Below, piece by piece: positions 36,528-47,267 of a stretch of 64,000 bases of DNA. The translations under genes were made by a program, and so were the position numbers. The notes beneath the pieces were generated by a model. It made no database searches, had not been told where the DNA came from, and saw only the letters and a program-made list of their open reading frames with translations. The stretch is from Acanthosepion esculentum (taxonomy: Eukaryota; Mollusca; Cephalopoda; Sepiida; Sepiidae), in contig OZ038487.1 in NCBI GenBank assembly GCA_964036315.1, positions 57,733,234 to 57,797,233 on the forward strand. The letters run 5' to 3'. Numbering within the stretch: position 1 is the first letter of the stretch; each line of letters starts with the position of its first letter.

Positions 36528-36890
36528 TAATGGTTAACAAGCTTGTCTCGCTAGAACTGTTACAACTTTCGGCCTTGTGCCACATCTAAGCTGTGCTTAG
36601 AAAATCATGGGCACTTTGACGTGGTGTAATGGTTAGCAAGCTTACCTCGCTACATTTCTTTACGATTTAATAGTGAGTTCGATCCTTACTGGGTGCCCTA
36701 TACTTTCGGCTTTGTGTCACATCTAAGCCACGCTTAGAAAATCATTGGGCACCTAGGCGTGGTGTAATAGTTGGCAAGCTTGTTTTGTTAGATCAGTTAC
36801 AACTGAAAAGTGAGTTCGATCCTCACTAGGTGCCCTATACTTCAGGCCTTGTGCCACATCTAAACTACGCTTAGAAAATAAATACGTGTG
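36528..36890 (+). repeat. Three tandem tRNA-like units
   Basis: Units start at about 36528, 36627 and 36765 with taatggttagcaagctt (A-box-like). Units 2 and 3 contain gagttcgatcc (B box), followed by gtgccctata, ccttgtgccacatctaa and cgcttagaaaat. Unit 1 lacks the B-box part (deletion of about 38 bp). A tRNA-derived SINE trimer or a tandem SINE; not a functional tRNA set, because no clean cloverleaf with 7-bp acceptor stems is apparent. Confidence 0.7.
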
Positions 36891-36929
36891 TAAACCCCTC
36901 TCTTGAGTGGTTTGTAACACATCTATTTA

Positions 36930-37200
36930 TCTTGCACTCAGGGGCGATTCCGTCAAAGGACAGAGTCGCAACTGAGGAAAATTATAATGAGAGGTGCCCA
37001 GCCCTGGAGAACAGCTGCCCGAGGCCGCGCCCTTTCATTGCACCAGAGAGAGGGAGATCGGTTCTCGCACCGAGGCCAGCGCAACCGACGGTTGCGGAGG
37101 CTACGGGCAATTTTTGTTCCTGGCTCGAGTGCGTGCGTGCGGGACCTCAATTTAAAAATGACCTGTGTCACAACTCGTCTTAGTGGCGAGACAGAGTAAA
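36930..37200. other. GC-rich island of unknown nature
   Basis: Local GC is much higher than its surroundings, with a short palindrome caaccgacggttg near 37080 and cgtgcgtgcggg near 37130. Overlapping open frames on both strands reflect the composition. Could be an inserted element or a degraded exon or CpG island. Confidence 0.4.
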
Positions 37201-37860
37201 TAACTAGTTGAAGCCCTCAGTCTAAATAAGGCGAACGGAACGGACGAAATTAGAATTTGATCTTAGCTCGCCTTTTTCAATTTTACACTCTTCTTGCACT
37301 GAGGATGCACTTTTTCCAAGAAAAGATTTGCTACAGGCCTATTGCCTAAATATTGTAAACCGAATATATATTACTCCAATAAATAAACCCCTATTTTCCT
37401 TCCTCGATGTTAGGCCCGTTTCTTTGTTTACCGGTTCCTTTTTTTTATGCTCTTATTTTTTCTCCTCTTTTTCTACCTGGATTAAGTTGCTCCTTTAGCG
37501 CCATTTTCTCCATCTACACAATCTATGATTTCTCTTATCTTTTACTCCTTCATAAGGTCTGCATTGAAAATGTTTTTCTATTTCTTCATATTTTCAGGAC
37601 TTCCCCTGTTTTCCTTCGTTTCTTCTCTCTTGATTTTTCTATTTTTGCAGACACCAACTGCACTTGAGATAGTATAGGAAAAAAGGTCATGATGCGCCAA
37701 TTCTGCCTGCTTGCTTTCCCTGAAAATAGCTATCCGAATTTATACTTTTTACTGGGTCTCCAATATTGATTACCGATGCCAGGACGAGGCACGCAACTAC
37801 ATCAGATGCAAAACAGGCCACGGTTTCTTTTTCTTGCTTACTCATCTCTTAATTACATCA
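37200..37860. other. No gene seen
   Basis: AT- and T-rich, unrecognised. Confidence 0.45.
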
Positions 37861-37861
37861 G

Positions 37862-38084
37862 GTGGATAATAGCCAATTTGTACCATTTTTTATTAATTCA
37901 TCTAAATTTCATTCTTTTATGAAATTTTATCCACCTTCCTTCATTGCATTATTTCTTCCCTTCCCTTTACTTTTCCAATTCACCTTTCTCTTTTTCTTTC
38001 TTTCTCTGTTACTGCTACTTTGCTTTCGTTTTCTCTCTCTACTTTTCATTGATTTTGTTGCTTTCTTGTTTGAGCTGTTACGTT

Positions 38085-38128
<44 letters not shown>

Positions 38129-38562
38129 ACCATTTCCCTGCTTTGGTTTTCTTTTCTTGACTTTTCATACATTTTTCTTTCTTTCTTCTTGATCTGACAC
38201 CTGTCTTTCATTGATTACTCTTTCCTTTCTTTCTTATTTTTTAATTGAGTTCTTTCTTACTTTCTCTCCTTTCTCTACTTCCCCATAAGTTTTCGTTCTT
38301 TCTTTCTTCTTTCTTTCTTTCTTTCTTCTTTCTTTCTTTCTTTCTTTTTTTCACGTTTCTTGCTTTGGCTTTCTTGACTTTTCATACATATTTCTTTCTA
38401 TTTCACCTAATACGTTCTTTATTTTTTTATTTCTCTTTCTTCATTTCATTACACATTGATTTCTTTCTTTTTTTCTTAGCTTTTTTTATTGATTTCTTTC
38501 TTGCTTTCTCTCTTTTATTTCTTCTTTCTTTCTTTTATTTATCATTCCCTTTTTTGTGTCTG

Positions 38563-38610
<48 letters not shown>

Positions 38611-38870
38611 ACGTACATTTTTCCTTTCTTTACTTTTCATAACTTTATCTCTCTTTCTACTTGACCTGGCACCTTCTTCCATTCATTTTTACTTTGAAGG
38701 TTTTCTTTGTTTCTTTCTACTTCTTTTTTATTAATTATCTTTACTTATTCTTCATAGATTTTGCCTCTTTTTTTCCTTTTTATCTTTTTATCCTTAAAGT
38801 ATTATTTCATCTCTTTTTCAAAGTTTACCTCCAGTTCCCTATTTTCTATTTCTCTCATTGAAATCTTCTT
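37862..38870. repeat. About 1-kb polypyrimidine (CTTT-rich) tract
   Basis: On + nearly all T and C with clusters of CTTT at 38087-38130, 38299-38346 and 38566-38611. Long Phe/Leu/Ser reading frames are artefacts of the composition. Confidence 0.9.
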
Positions 38871-39267
38871 TTTGCACGCCATCTAAGTAGAATCTCTTAA
38901 CACGAAAAATCCCAAAATGAATTAAAACCATTTTCCTACAGCGACATAATTCAATGGTCGCAGCTCACCGACGTTGCTTCCCATATCCGTTAGCAATGAA
39001 AAAAGTCTTCGGCATGAAATAAAAGAGAAGACAAAACCAAAAGAATAGCATCGCACTCTAAACTCAAAGACAAAAACCTGCCTCATAATAAATAACATTT
39101 TTATTTTCCACAATGCACAGCCGAGATGGGAGTGGATAGAAAAGACAGGGAGAGACAAAAGGAAGGCGAAAATGCAATATGTGTAAAGGATGCACAATAC
39201 ATAGAACATACAGGCATACATGCACATATATAAAGAAGAATCGTTTTGCTGAAAACACTGTAAGGTT

Positions 39268-39665
39268 TTAAAGTGAAAGTAAGGAAAGTAAAACCAAGAA
39301 AGTGAAAGTAAGAAAATGAAAATAGGAAAGTGAAAGTAAGAAAGTGACAGTAGGAAAGGGAATGTAGGAGAGTGAAATTAGGGAAGGAAAAGTAAGAGCG
39401 AGAAAGTAGGGAAGTGAAAGTAGGAAAATGAAAGTAGGAATTTTGAAAGTAGGAAAGTGATAGTAGAAAATTGAAAGGAGGAAAATGAAACTTTGACAAT
39501 GAATGTGGGAAAGTGAAAGTAGAAAAATGATAGCAGGAAAGTGAAACTAGGGAAGTGAAAGCAGGTAAGTGAACAGAAAAGTGAAAGTAGGAAAGTGAAG
39601 GTAAGAAAGTGAATGTCGGAAAGTGAGAAGTGGGAAAATGAAAGTAGGGGAGTAGAAATTGAAGA
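39268..39665. repeat. Purine-rich minisatellite, about 14-bp unit
   Basis: Degenerate gtgaaagtaggaaa units on +. The minus-strand frames (LSYFHFPTF-like) are repeat translations, not a protein. Confidence 0.9.
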
Positions 39666-39917
39666 GAGGTAAGAACAGTTGAAAGACACCCAAATGTATA
39701 GAAATAGACATGTGTATATCTGATCAATACTTCGAGGTGTTTGTCTTTTTTATAAAAAAAAGAACTACTTTGATAAATATAGGTATTTGTTGGCACGCAA
39801 AGCCTAAGACAATGTTATAGATACGGAAAAAGATTCCTAAAAATAAAGACAAAATTCATCCATCAATTTAGCAGATACACCCACACATATACACATGTGC
39901 GCGCATACCCATACACA

Positions 39918-39919
<2 letters not shown>

Positions 39920-40000
<81 letters not shown>
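39920..40000. repeat. (AT)n microsatellite
   Basis: About 40 AT units. Confidence 0.95.
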
Positions 40001-40006
<6 letters not shown>

Positions 40007-40149
40007 AATTAAAAATATAGAGACCGATACCTAATAACATATAGATCCTGTTTCGCCAGAATAACAGTGACTATACGACGATATGTGGGATGCTTGTTTC
40101 GATGCGTACATGTATCTGACCAGACCCTACTCAGATCTGTCGTCTTGTG

Positions 40150-40610
40150 CATGTCGATAAACTACATCCAGCAGCAAGGCCTCTGATCGGGGGATTTTTA
40201 GGATCGTGGAACCACTTTTTAACTGCTGTTGGTGTAGTAGGACCTGTTTAGGGCCCCGGCTATGGGCAAATAGTGAAATAGTGATTGGTGTCAAAGCAGT
40301 ATGAAAGTATAAAAATAGATTTTTATAGTGAAATTACCAGCAATATATTTTTGAAAAAATTTACTACCAGCAATATATTTTTAAAAATTACCAGTAATAC
40401 ATTAAAAAATGATTACCAGCAATACACTTGACTCTCCACAAAACCGTCTTTACAAAAATACGTCAATGAAACCTGAACTACAAAATGATTACTTACAAAG
40501 AGTACATATCCTATTCATACGAAAACATTCTAAAAATCTTGTCGGCATTAAATGACCCATTGAGGTGTTGATACACTGTAAAACCAAGCTAAACCAAACC
40601 AAAGCGAATT
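40150..40610 (-). mobile_element. Composite repeat family E, copy 5
   Basis: On +: gtcgataaactacatccagc, aaggcctctgatcggg, accactttttaactgctg, gccccggctatgggcaaata, then minisatellite units (ttaccagcaatatattttt) and the reversed head (aatgacccattgaggtgttg, atacactgtaaaaccaagct). Confidence 0.8.
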
Positions 40611-40611
40611 T

Positions 40612-41040
40612 GTCAAACGATAAGTTGTATTTGTTGGATATAGCTGCAATATTTTATTGAGGACTGCATCATGTCTCATGCGTACTCAATGGTGAGCTTT
40701 CGTTATAACAAGTACATGAAATCAGCCAAGTGCCCCTGAAAGTAGTTTCTTGACACCAACATACGATAGAGTCTTGTTACGTTGCTAAAAACGTCATCGC
40801 TAGGAAGCTTGGCGAGGATAAAGCTACAATTTGTCTAGGCAGGTGTGAGGTACAGAAGATCTGTGTAGTTCCACTTGTGGTTTTTGTAAAATCCAACAGA
40901 ACACATTCAACATATTTAGAAAGCCACCATCAACTTTCACAACATTCTGTTCAGTATTTCAAGATATTTTAGTAGCTAGTAGAAGTTTCTCTCAAACACG
41001 AACCCGATCGTTTATCCAATGAGCTGGAAATATGACGCGT
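40612..41040. other. No gene seen
   Basis: Mixed composition, unrecognised. Confidence 0.4.
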
Positions 41041-41074
41041 CTAATGTGGCGACATTGTGACAATTTTTATCTGT

Positions 41075-41515
41075 CCGCTAGCTCAGGTAGCTGTGGTTTT
41101 AATAATATTCTTAGTTCGGAATTCGAATTCCATTCGGGTTTATTTGGTGGAGTAATGGATAGCGGCTCGGATTGAGGAATCGAAGAGCCGAGTTCGAATT
41201 CCAATCGAATCCATTACATTCACTTACGTGCTAATAGGCTTGAAAAAGGTATGAATCCTCGTTTTCTCCACCCAGCTATGGGTAAATAGCAGGACAGTCC
41301 GGATTCTATAGTCTTGGATGGCAACTGGTCTAACACAGAAAGAAATGGCAACCTACTGCAGGAAAAAATCTGCCTCGTCAGTCATGTATCGAATGATACA
41401 CGATCGCCTAAACGTGCATCACGTATGGCACATAACTGACATTCATTTACGTCCAAATATCCTTAGAAAAGGTATGAACTGCCCCAGCTATGGCTTAAAT
41501 AGGTGGCTGTGTATC
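41075..41515 (+). mobile_element. tRNA-derived SINE (family H), fullest copy
   Basis: Two tandem tRNA-like modules: 41080-41140 (ctagctcaggtagctg and ggaattcgaattccattcgg) and 41150-41215 (gtaatggatagcggctcgg and gccgagttcgaattccaatc). The body follows: cattcacttacgtgc, cacccagctatgggtaaata, gatggcaactggtctaaca, tctgcctcgtcagtcatgta, acgatcgcctaaacgtgcat. Head fragments recur at 52245 and 57750; body fragments at 28632, 52725 and 54100. Confidence 0.75.
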
Positions 41516-41877
41516 TGAAGAAATCAATGTTATTCTAAACGAACTGCTACTGCAATATTCACTTGCAAGTAAAACAAATTATGCTTATAGTCCAAAATGC
41601 TTTGACTTTGATTAAACCACAAAAGGTCGATAAGCCGTAAAAAACAAATCAATAAATGAATCCTTCATATCATAAACTGCACTTACTTCTTATTCCTGCA
41701 TCCATACAGCAAACTGACTCAATAACCCTGTGTCATAAGTGCCTCACTTTTTTTAAGCTTTTTAATATTTAAACAAATAAATAAGCAAATTACACATAGA
41801 GAATTATAAGCCTACTAACTTAAGCACAGGTACTTTCGCAAGAATGTATCCAAAATGGAAAAAAACTACTTATAAGT

Positions 41878-41879
<2 letters not shown>

Positions 41880-41939
<60 letters not shown>
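41880..41939. repeat. (AT)n microsatellite
   Basis: About 30 AT units, directly next to the 3' end of the LINE at 41945. Confidence 0.95.
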
Positions 41940-41942
<3 letters not shown>

Positions 41943-41944
41943 TT

Positions 41945-42330
41945 TAAGCATTTCACCCCAAGCAAGGAGGGAAGCCACTAGCACGCAAGGGGGTTACAGA
42001 AGATTTAGAGAGAGAGAGAGCAGATAGGAGTGTTAGAGGAAAGGAATCAGGAGAAGGATAGTGGATAGATCAAGGCAACTGGAGATGTCGATTGACATTA
42101 CATTTGAATGGCTGGAGATTATAGCTATCCGGGAAACAGGAATAGGGAAGAGAGTTCCACAGGCGAGAGGTGCGAGACATGAAGCTACTGGAGTAGAAGA
42201 GACGGCTACATTTAACAGTTTCAACAGTGAAAGGGTGACAGCGGGATGCCAGCCTCGTAGTACGCTTGAATTCATGAAGTATGGGAACCAGCGAAAGCAG
42301 CTCATCGGAGCAATTACCATGAAAGTATTT

Positions 42331-42378
<48 letters not shown>

Positions 42379-42550
42379 AAGAGAGAGAGAGAGAGAACCG
42401 TCGGCGCGACCGAGAGAGAGCGACTGTAGACGAGATGCCAGATCAGGGCCAACTACATTGTATATCCCTCTCTGGATCTTATCAAGAACTCCGAGGCAAA
42501 TAGAAGGGGCTCCAGACCATATATGGCAGCAATAGGCAGCAAGCCTTCGT
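41945..42550 (-). pseudogene. LINE reverse transcriptase C-terminus (family B), best preserved
   Basis: Minus strand. Reads AAYCCHIWSGAPSICLGVL then DKIQRGIYNVVGPDLASRLQ, YKYFHGNCSDELLSLVP, LHEFKRTTRLASRCHPF, TSRLWNSLPYSCFPDSYNL and FKCNVNRHLQLP in one frame. This is the C-terminal part of a jockey-like RT and its tail. A (CT)n expansion (AG on +, 42336-42397) sits in the frame as a Ser-Leu run between LQ and YKYFHGN. The 3' end (+ strand catttcaccccaagcaagga) adjoins (TA)n. 5'-truncated at the family G element. Confidence 0.85.
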
Positions 42551-43164
42551 TTATGCATGTTTCATCAAAAAGGACAGACAAGGTACTACGGTTAAGCTTT
42601 TTATTTAATTTTTCTTGTGATCGAACGAGAGCTTTCTTTTCTGGACAAAGAGTGTGCAAAAACTGTCCAAATGTTTTATAGTTCCGAGGGCTTTCGGCTA
42701 TACGTTTAGCCATTATCAAGGATGATTCAGTTTTTCAGCTTAATTGAGTGCATGCATTATGTTTATGTTTTAGTGTCTTGTAGAGATGTTTTTAATTTCT
42801 TAATATGGTTAGCACATTGTGGTCTTGTTCGTAGTTAATATTGTTAAGAGTTCACTTTTTCTTTTTTATTATTCAAGCTTCCATTATTTTAAATCTTTTT
42901 TTTACAAGTGTATGAAGTTATATTTGTTTTTTCTACTAGTATATTTCTAATGGAGTCTGGTAAGTTTGTGTGTGTGTGTGTTTAAATGGGTTCTAATGGA
43001 GCTATGATCACATAGGTGTAACGTAAGGCGTCTGGATAAGCATGTTGTTGTGTAACCTATGTAATTTATTTATTCATAAATAAGAGAATAACCCTTGAAC
43101 CTAAGAAAAAAATTAAAAATATCTTAACCGTAGTACCTTATCTGTCGTTTTTAATGAAACTTGC

Positions 43165-43165
<1 letters not shown>
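42551..43165. mobile_element. TIR element family G, complete copy
   Basis: About 610 bp with inverted ends of about 40 bp: left gcatgtttcatcaaaaagga, cagacaaggtactacggtta. The reverse complement of the right end is gcaagtttcattaaaaacga, cagataaggtactacggtta. Interior motifs tcttttctggacaaagagtg, aaaactgtccaaatgtttta and gtttagccattatcaaggat are shared with copies at 10035 and 46194. The right end adjoins a (TA)n tract. It encodes nothing recognisable; non-autonomous DNA transposon. Confidence 0.75.

Positions 43166-43222
<57 letters not shown>
43166..43222. repeat. (TA)n microsatellite
   Basis: About 28 TA units at the right edge of family G. Confidence 0.95.
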
Positions 43223-43224
<2 letters not shown>

Positions 43225-43324
43225 GGAGCGATGGGTAAATTGTCGCCCCTTTTATATTTCGCGTTGTGTTGGCTGTACATTATATTATGGGTAGTTGGGC
43301 ACCGTCTGTGAAATAAAGAGCACC

Positions 43325-43760
43325 ATGACGCAAATCGCTTCACCAGGAATTTGCAAACGGCATGCTGTACTGCTTGGCATTCGCGCCGGAAACTCCAATA
43401 TGAACATTTGAGAGTTTTTGTTTGGAAATCCAGTGACAGTGTAGAGAGGATTAGGAAAGTACTGAATGACCCTAATGTTGATTACGATCCTCGGAAAGCT
43501 GACTCTGATCGTTCTTATAAGAAAAGAACTGGCGAATTTGTTGGTGAGGGCCCCAGACTCAACACAGAAGCCTACATCAAGTGCCTCGGGGAGGTAGTTC
43601 TGCCCTAGATTAAGAAGATGGATACTGAAAGACCCTATGTCTGACAATAGGACTCTGCCGCACAATCAGAACCCAGTCATATCTGTCGGATAATTTCTGT
43701 GACGACTTCACTCTTATATCTGCCTACCTAATTCATCATCCATAACTTTTGTATTATCCA
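43325..43760 (+). pseudogene. Internally deleted IS630/Tc1/mariner-superfamily transposase
   Basis: The start MTQIASPGICKRHAVLLGIR and AGNSNMNI resemble the N-terminal HTH of transposases with an R-x-G-x-S start. After a frameshift, SVERIRKVLNDPNVDYDPRK and KADSDRSYKKRTGEFVGE continue the linker. This jumps directly to GPRLNTEAYIKCLGEVVLP, normally far downstream in the catalytic domain, then DTERPYV*Q*DSA where QQDSA carries a catalytic Asp. So the central region with the first catalytic Asp is missing (roughly 150-200 residues by family comparison), and stops disrupt the rest. No terminal repeats identified; (TA)n lies immediately upstream. Confidence 0.7.
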
Positions 43761-43905
43761 CTCAAATTACACCAAAATCTCAGACAATAACAATTAATAT
43801 CGTATTTATTGTCGGTGAATATTATAGAATATAAAACAACTTTGATAAAAACTTATACCTACTTTTCTGACGAAAACAATGCCGTTCTGAACATTTTTGC
43901 CGCAA

Positions 43906-43908
<3 letters not shown>

Positions 43909-43975
<67 letters not shown>
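43909..43975. repeat. (TA)n microsatellite
   Basis: About 33 TA units. Confidence 0.95.
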
Positions 43976-43977
<2 letters not shown>

Positions 43978-44565
43978 CACGAACACATACTTACGTACCT
44001 ATGTGCTATTTTTATTCGTTCGTATACGTATGAATGTGAACGTTCTATTTTACATTTTAGCATTTCTTTTATTCCGAAAAATTATTTCTGAAGTTCAAGG
44101 AGATGAAAGGATAAGGAAAAAGGTAAGATACACACACACAAAAAAAAATGAATTCACTAACACAAAATGTGATTAAATGTCATTATACATTTACGAATGC
44201 CTATGGTTTTAAAGCCATACATACTCAAGTAGATACATGCATATCTCAAAACTATTACGAACAAACACATACATACACGCCGCCACATAAAAGAACCAGA
44301 TATATTTTTTGGTTGCGAAAATGTGTGCGTGTCTACATAACAGGGGAAAAACGCATGGATCAGGGAATAACAATCCTATAAATGAATTTGATAGTTAAAC
44401 TAATAATGGTATAAACTAATAAAACACGATATTGCTAATTGATTTAACTGCTGTAGAGAAATCTAATATATTTTATATTATAATGGCTGACTGCTCGTTT
44501 CCGCTACTCGCAAGCTAGGATAGTCATCTAAACCGTTTCGGTTGCCTTCAGCATCCAGAGAACCG
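43976..44565. other. No gene seen
   Basis: AT-rich, unrecognised. Confidence 0.45.
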
Positions 44566-44566
44566 A

Positions 44567-45245
44567 TTGGTTAGTTGGTTGATTTTATTTAGCGGCATGG
44601 TTTATTTAATACCGAAATCTAAATATTTTGAAGACAATTTTATGGCTTCACCTATAAAATAAAATGTATTGTTGGTCATTTTCCTTTAAAATATATATTG
44701 TTAATTTTACTAGATATATGTAATATTGAGAATTAGTTTTATCTAAATTATATTGCTGATGTCACCACCATAAGAATGTATTATTATACTTTCATAGTGT
44801 TTTGTTTTTATTAGAGTGCTGACACCCCGGGTCAGGGTGGACCTTGGAGCAACAACATTTAAATATTGGTTCCACGCTTCTCCAATCTCCAATCTCCAAA
44901 TCAGAATCNNNNNNNNNNNNNNNNNNNNNNNNNNNNNNNNNNNNNNNNNNNNNNNNNNNNNNNNNNNNNNNNNNNNNNNNNNNNNNNNNNNNNNNNNNNN
45001 NNNNNNNNNNNNNNNNNNNNNNNNNNNNNNNNNNNNNNNNNNNNNNNNNNNNNNNNNNNNNNNNNNNNNNNNNNNNNNNNNNNNNNNNNNNNNNNNNNNN
45101 NNNNNNNNACACCCCGGGTCAGGGTGGACCTTGGAGCAACAACATTTAAATATTGGTTCCACGCTTCTCCAATCTCCAATCTCCAAATCAGAATCCTTGC
45201 AGCCGGATATTGTTTATCGTCATACTCCGGACTACAAAGAGCCGA
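44567..45245 (+). mobile_element. Composite repeat family E, copy 6, interrupted by assembly gap
   Basis: Head ttggttagttggttgatttt and agcggcatggtttatttaat, a diverged interior, tactttcatagtgttttgtt, the core accccgggtcagggtggacc and tail tttatcgtcatactccggac. The gap 44909-45108 and its duplicated flanks lie inside the core. Confidence 0.75.
44822..45195. other. 200-N gap with identical 87-bp flanks
   Basis: N run 44909-45108 is exactly 200 long, a conventional placeholder size. The 87 bp before it (44822-44908) equal the 87 bp after it (45109-45195) base for base. This is most simply two contig ends that overlap and were not merged. Open frames crossing the N run are meaningless. Confidence 0.95.
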
Positions 45246-45312
45246 TCTCTATTGATGCTGCAAATGTGTAGAGCGAACCTCAGTTACAGTCTGTGGAAAG
45301 AGAGAGATAAGG

Positions 45313-45385
<73 letters not shown>

Positions 45386-45417
45386 TGTGTGTGTGTGCGT
45401 GTGTGTGAGTGAGAGAG
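45313..45417. repeat. (AT)n(AG)n(GT)n compound microsatellite
   Basis: AT to 45363, AG to about 45385, then GT/GTGA units. Confidence 0.95.
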
Positions 45418-45770
45418 CACATTCTGGCCTGATCACCAGTTGGAACACGGCCAGTGCGCCCAAACAAGGCCGGTACGGTCACTTTGACTTGTCGTATACG
45501 ATTTCCTGACAATTTCGTTTCTGCAATTTCACTGAAAATGTTTGGTATTGAGTTCCGGAATTTGCCGTACAATAGGATCGTCTCCTCAACCCAGGCTGAT
45601 ATTATTGAGGAGTCAAATGCTGATAAAACTTCCCCACTCAGGAAGAAGGTTCACATGGTCGGAACTAAGATTTTAATTAGTCGGACACACGCCCGTATAT
45701 TAAGACAGTGAAAATAGTACTGAACGGTTTTGTCATTAGAGTTACAGGTTCGATTCATGTCGGAGAGCGC
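45411..45770 (+). repeat. SINE-like repeat family I, copy 1
   Basis: gagagagcacattctggcct, gatcaccagttgg and aaggccggtacggtcac match 47675-47755 (gagagagcgcatactctggc, gtgatcaccagttt, aagccggtacg). Further down, 45725-45765 has a B-box-like acaggttcgattcatg followed by cggagagcgcatattttg, again the family I start word. Suggests tandem tRNA-like units. Confidence 0.5.
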
Positions 45771-46117
45771 ATATTTTGTACGAAATTTCTCGAACGTCTC
45801 AGGCTGGTAAATGTAATTAATACCCGTTAATAGAAAAAGGCAGTATTCACTGAAATGATTAATATTTGTAAATATTATATATATTATATTATATATATTA
45901 TGGTAATTTACCCACGCACGCATGGACTCACCTAGCTATAAATAAGAGCAGGTACTGCCTTTTGAGGACGGTAGTTTCCAGCAGTCAGCTCTGAAAACGG
46001 ACCGGACGTTCTTGCTGTAACCCTCTCGTTTGTATATGTTTGTATTACTGTTTCTGTTCATATATTTGTTTAACTCAATTCCTCTCTTTATGTCTTTATT
46101 TCTGGCTCTAGCAAGTC

Positions 46118-46120
<3 letters not shown>

Positions 46121-46172
<52 letters not shown>

Positions 46173-46193
46173 ACACATATATATATATATATT
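46121..46193. repeat. (CA)n(TA)n compound microsatellite
   Basis: CA to 46177 with one GA interruption, then a short TA run that ends at family G copy 2. Confidence 0.95.
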
Positions 46194-46640
46194 ATTAAGG
46201 ACGACTGACAAGGTACTGCAATTAAATTTACTATTTAATATTTCTTGTGTTCGTATAAGTTTTTTCTTTTCTGGTTATAAATTGTAAGCAAAAATTGTTC
46301 AAATTTTCTGCATATCTGAGCGCTTTTGACTATTCTTTTAGGCATTAGGAAAGATGATTTCTATTTTCATTTTTACCTGAATGTATGTAATTTTTATGTA
46401 TGAATCTAGTTATAGGAATGTTTTTTTCAAACACAGTCAGCACATTTTGGCCTTGTTCATAATTGTTATTGAGTGTTGGATTTTTTTCTTTTTTATTATT
46501 AGTGTTTCCATTATGTTTAGTCTTTTTTTCCATGTGGATGAGTCTAGTTATCCTTGTATTTCTTACAAGTATGTTGCGGATGGAGTTTAAAGAAGTCAAC
46601 TATGTGAAACAGGCGCTTGTTAACAACGGTATTTCGAACT
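46194..46640 (+). mobile_element. TIR element family G, copy 2
   Basis: attaaggacgactgacaagg and tactgcaattaaatttact at the left. The interior matches 42551-43165 (tcttttctggttataaattg, tttaggcattaggaaagatg, cagtcagcacattttggcct). Right inverted end not recognisable. Confidence 0.65.
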
Positions 46641-47139
46641 ACCTCATCGATCACCAGATTTGACTATATCTTTCTGAAAATAAATTCTTTCTTATAGCAA
46701 TACTGAAAATAGAAATAAATACAATAATATTAACATTTTCGATAAAAGCCAAATGCACTTTAACTATAACCAATGCGAATGTTATATAGAAACATTATAA
46801 AGAAATACACAACCCCAGGAAATCAATCAATTACCAACTAAGCGCTCGGGTATGTAGGGCATTTGCATATTTATACAATTTTTACACACGTTATGTCCAG
46901 AAATGGGTTATAGGACAACTGCCCCCTGACAATTCCCCACTTGGACAGCGGGAAAGGCACATGTTTTAAAAGTTTAGCTTTTACTTCAATAACAAAGATA
47001 CATTTCTAAAAGCCACAACAATATAAATCTTATTATTGAATAATTTTTCTTATTGGATAACATAAGAAAGCAGTTCTCCAGGGAGCAATAGTCCGGGTGG
47101 GTGTCCCGGGGCCAGTTCTCCTGATACCGTAGAAATGAA

Positions 47140-47215
47140 AACACTTCTACGAACACAAGAAAAAATAAATAAAAAGCTCAGTCGTGCTGCTCTCTCTCTC
47201 TCTCACACACACAGA

Positions 47216-47265
<50 letters not shown>
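47140..47265 (-). repeat. Family G end fragment plus (CT)n(CA)n(TA)n
   Basis: Minus-strand reading of 47140-47195 (tgagctttttatttattttt, tcttgtgttcgtagaagtg) matches the left interior of family G. CT, CA and TA tracts follow to 47265. Confidence 0.6.

Positions 47266-47267
<2 letters not shown>

Noticed and set aside
36528..36890. Functional tRNA genes
   Set aside because: A- and B-box-like words exist, but no clean cloverleaf or terminator; the tandem units share a non-tRNA body and look SINE-derived.
37862..39665. Open frames of 80-230 codons rich in Phe, Leu and Ser
   Set aside because: Translations of polypyrimidine and GAAAGT-type repeats; no conserved domain or codon structure.
42061..42429. 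122-codon plus-strand frame
   Set aside because: Antisense shadow of the LINE RT tail plus the AG repeat.
43285..43665. 126-codon minus-strand frame
   Set aside because: Antisense of the transposase relic, whose plus-strand blocks match the family; the minus frame has no recognisable motif.
44743..45271. Several open frames of 90-150 codons on both strands
   Set aside because: They run through 200 unknown bases and duplicated contig ends, so they are assembly artefacts.
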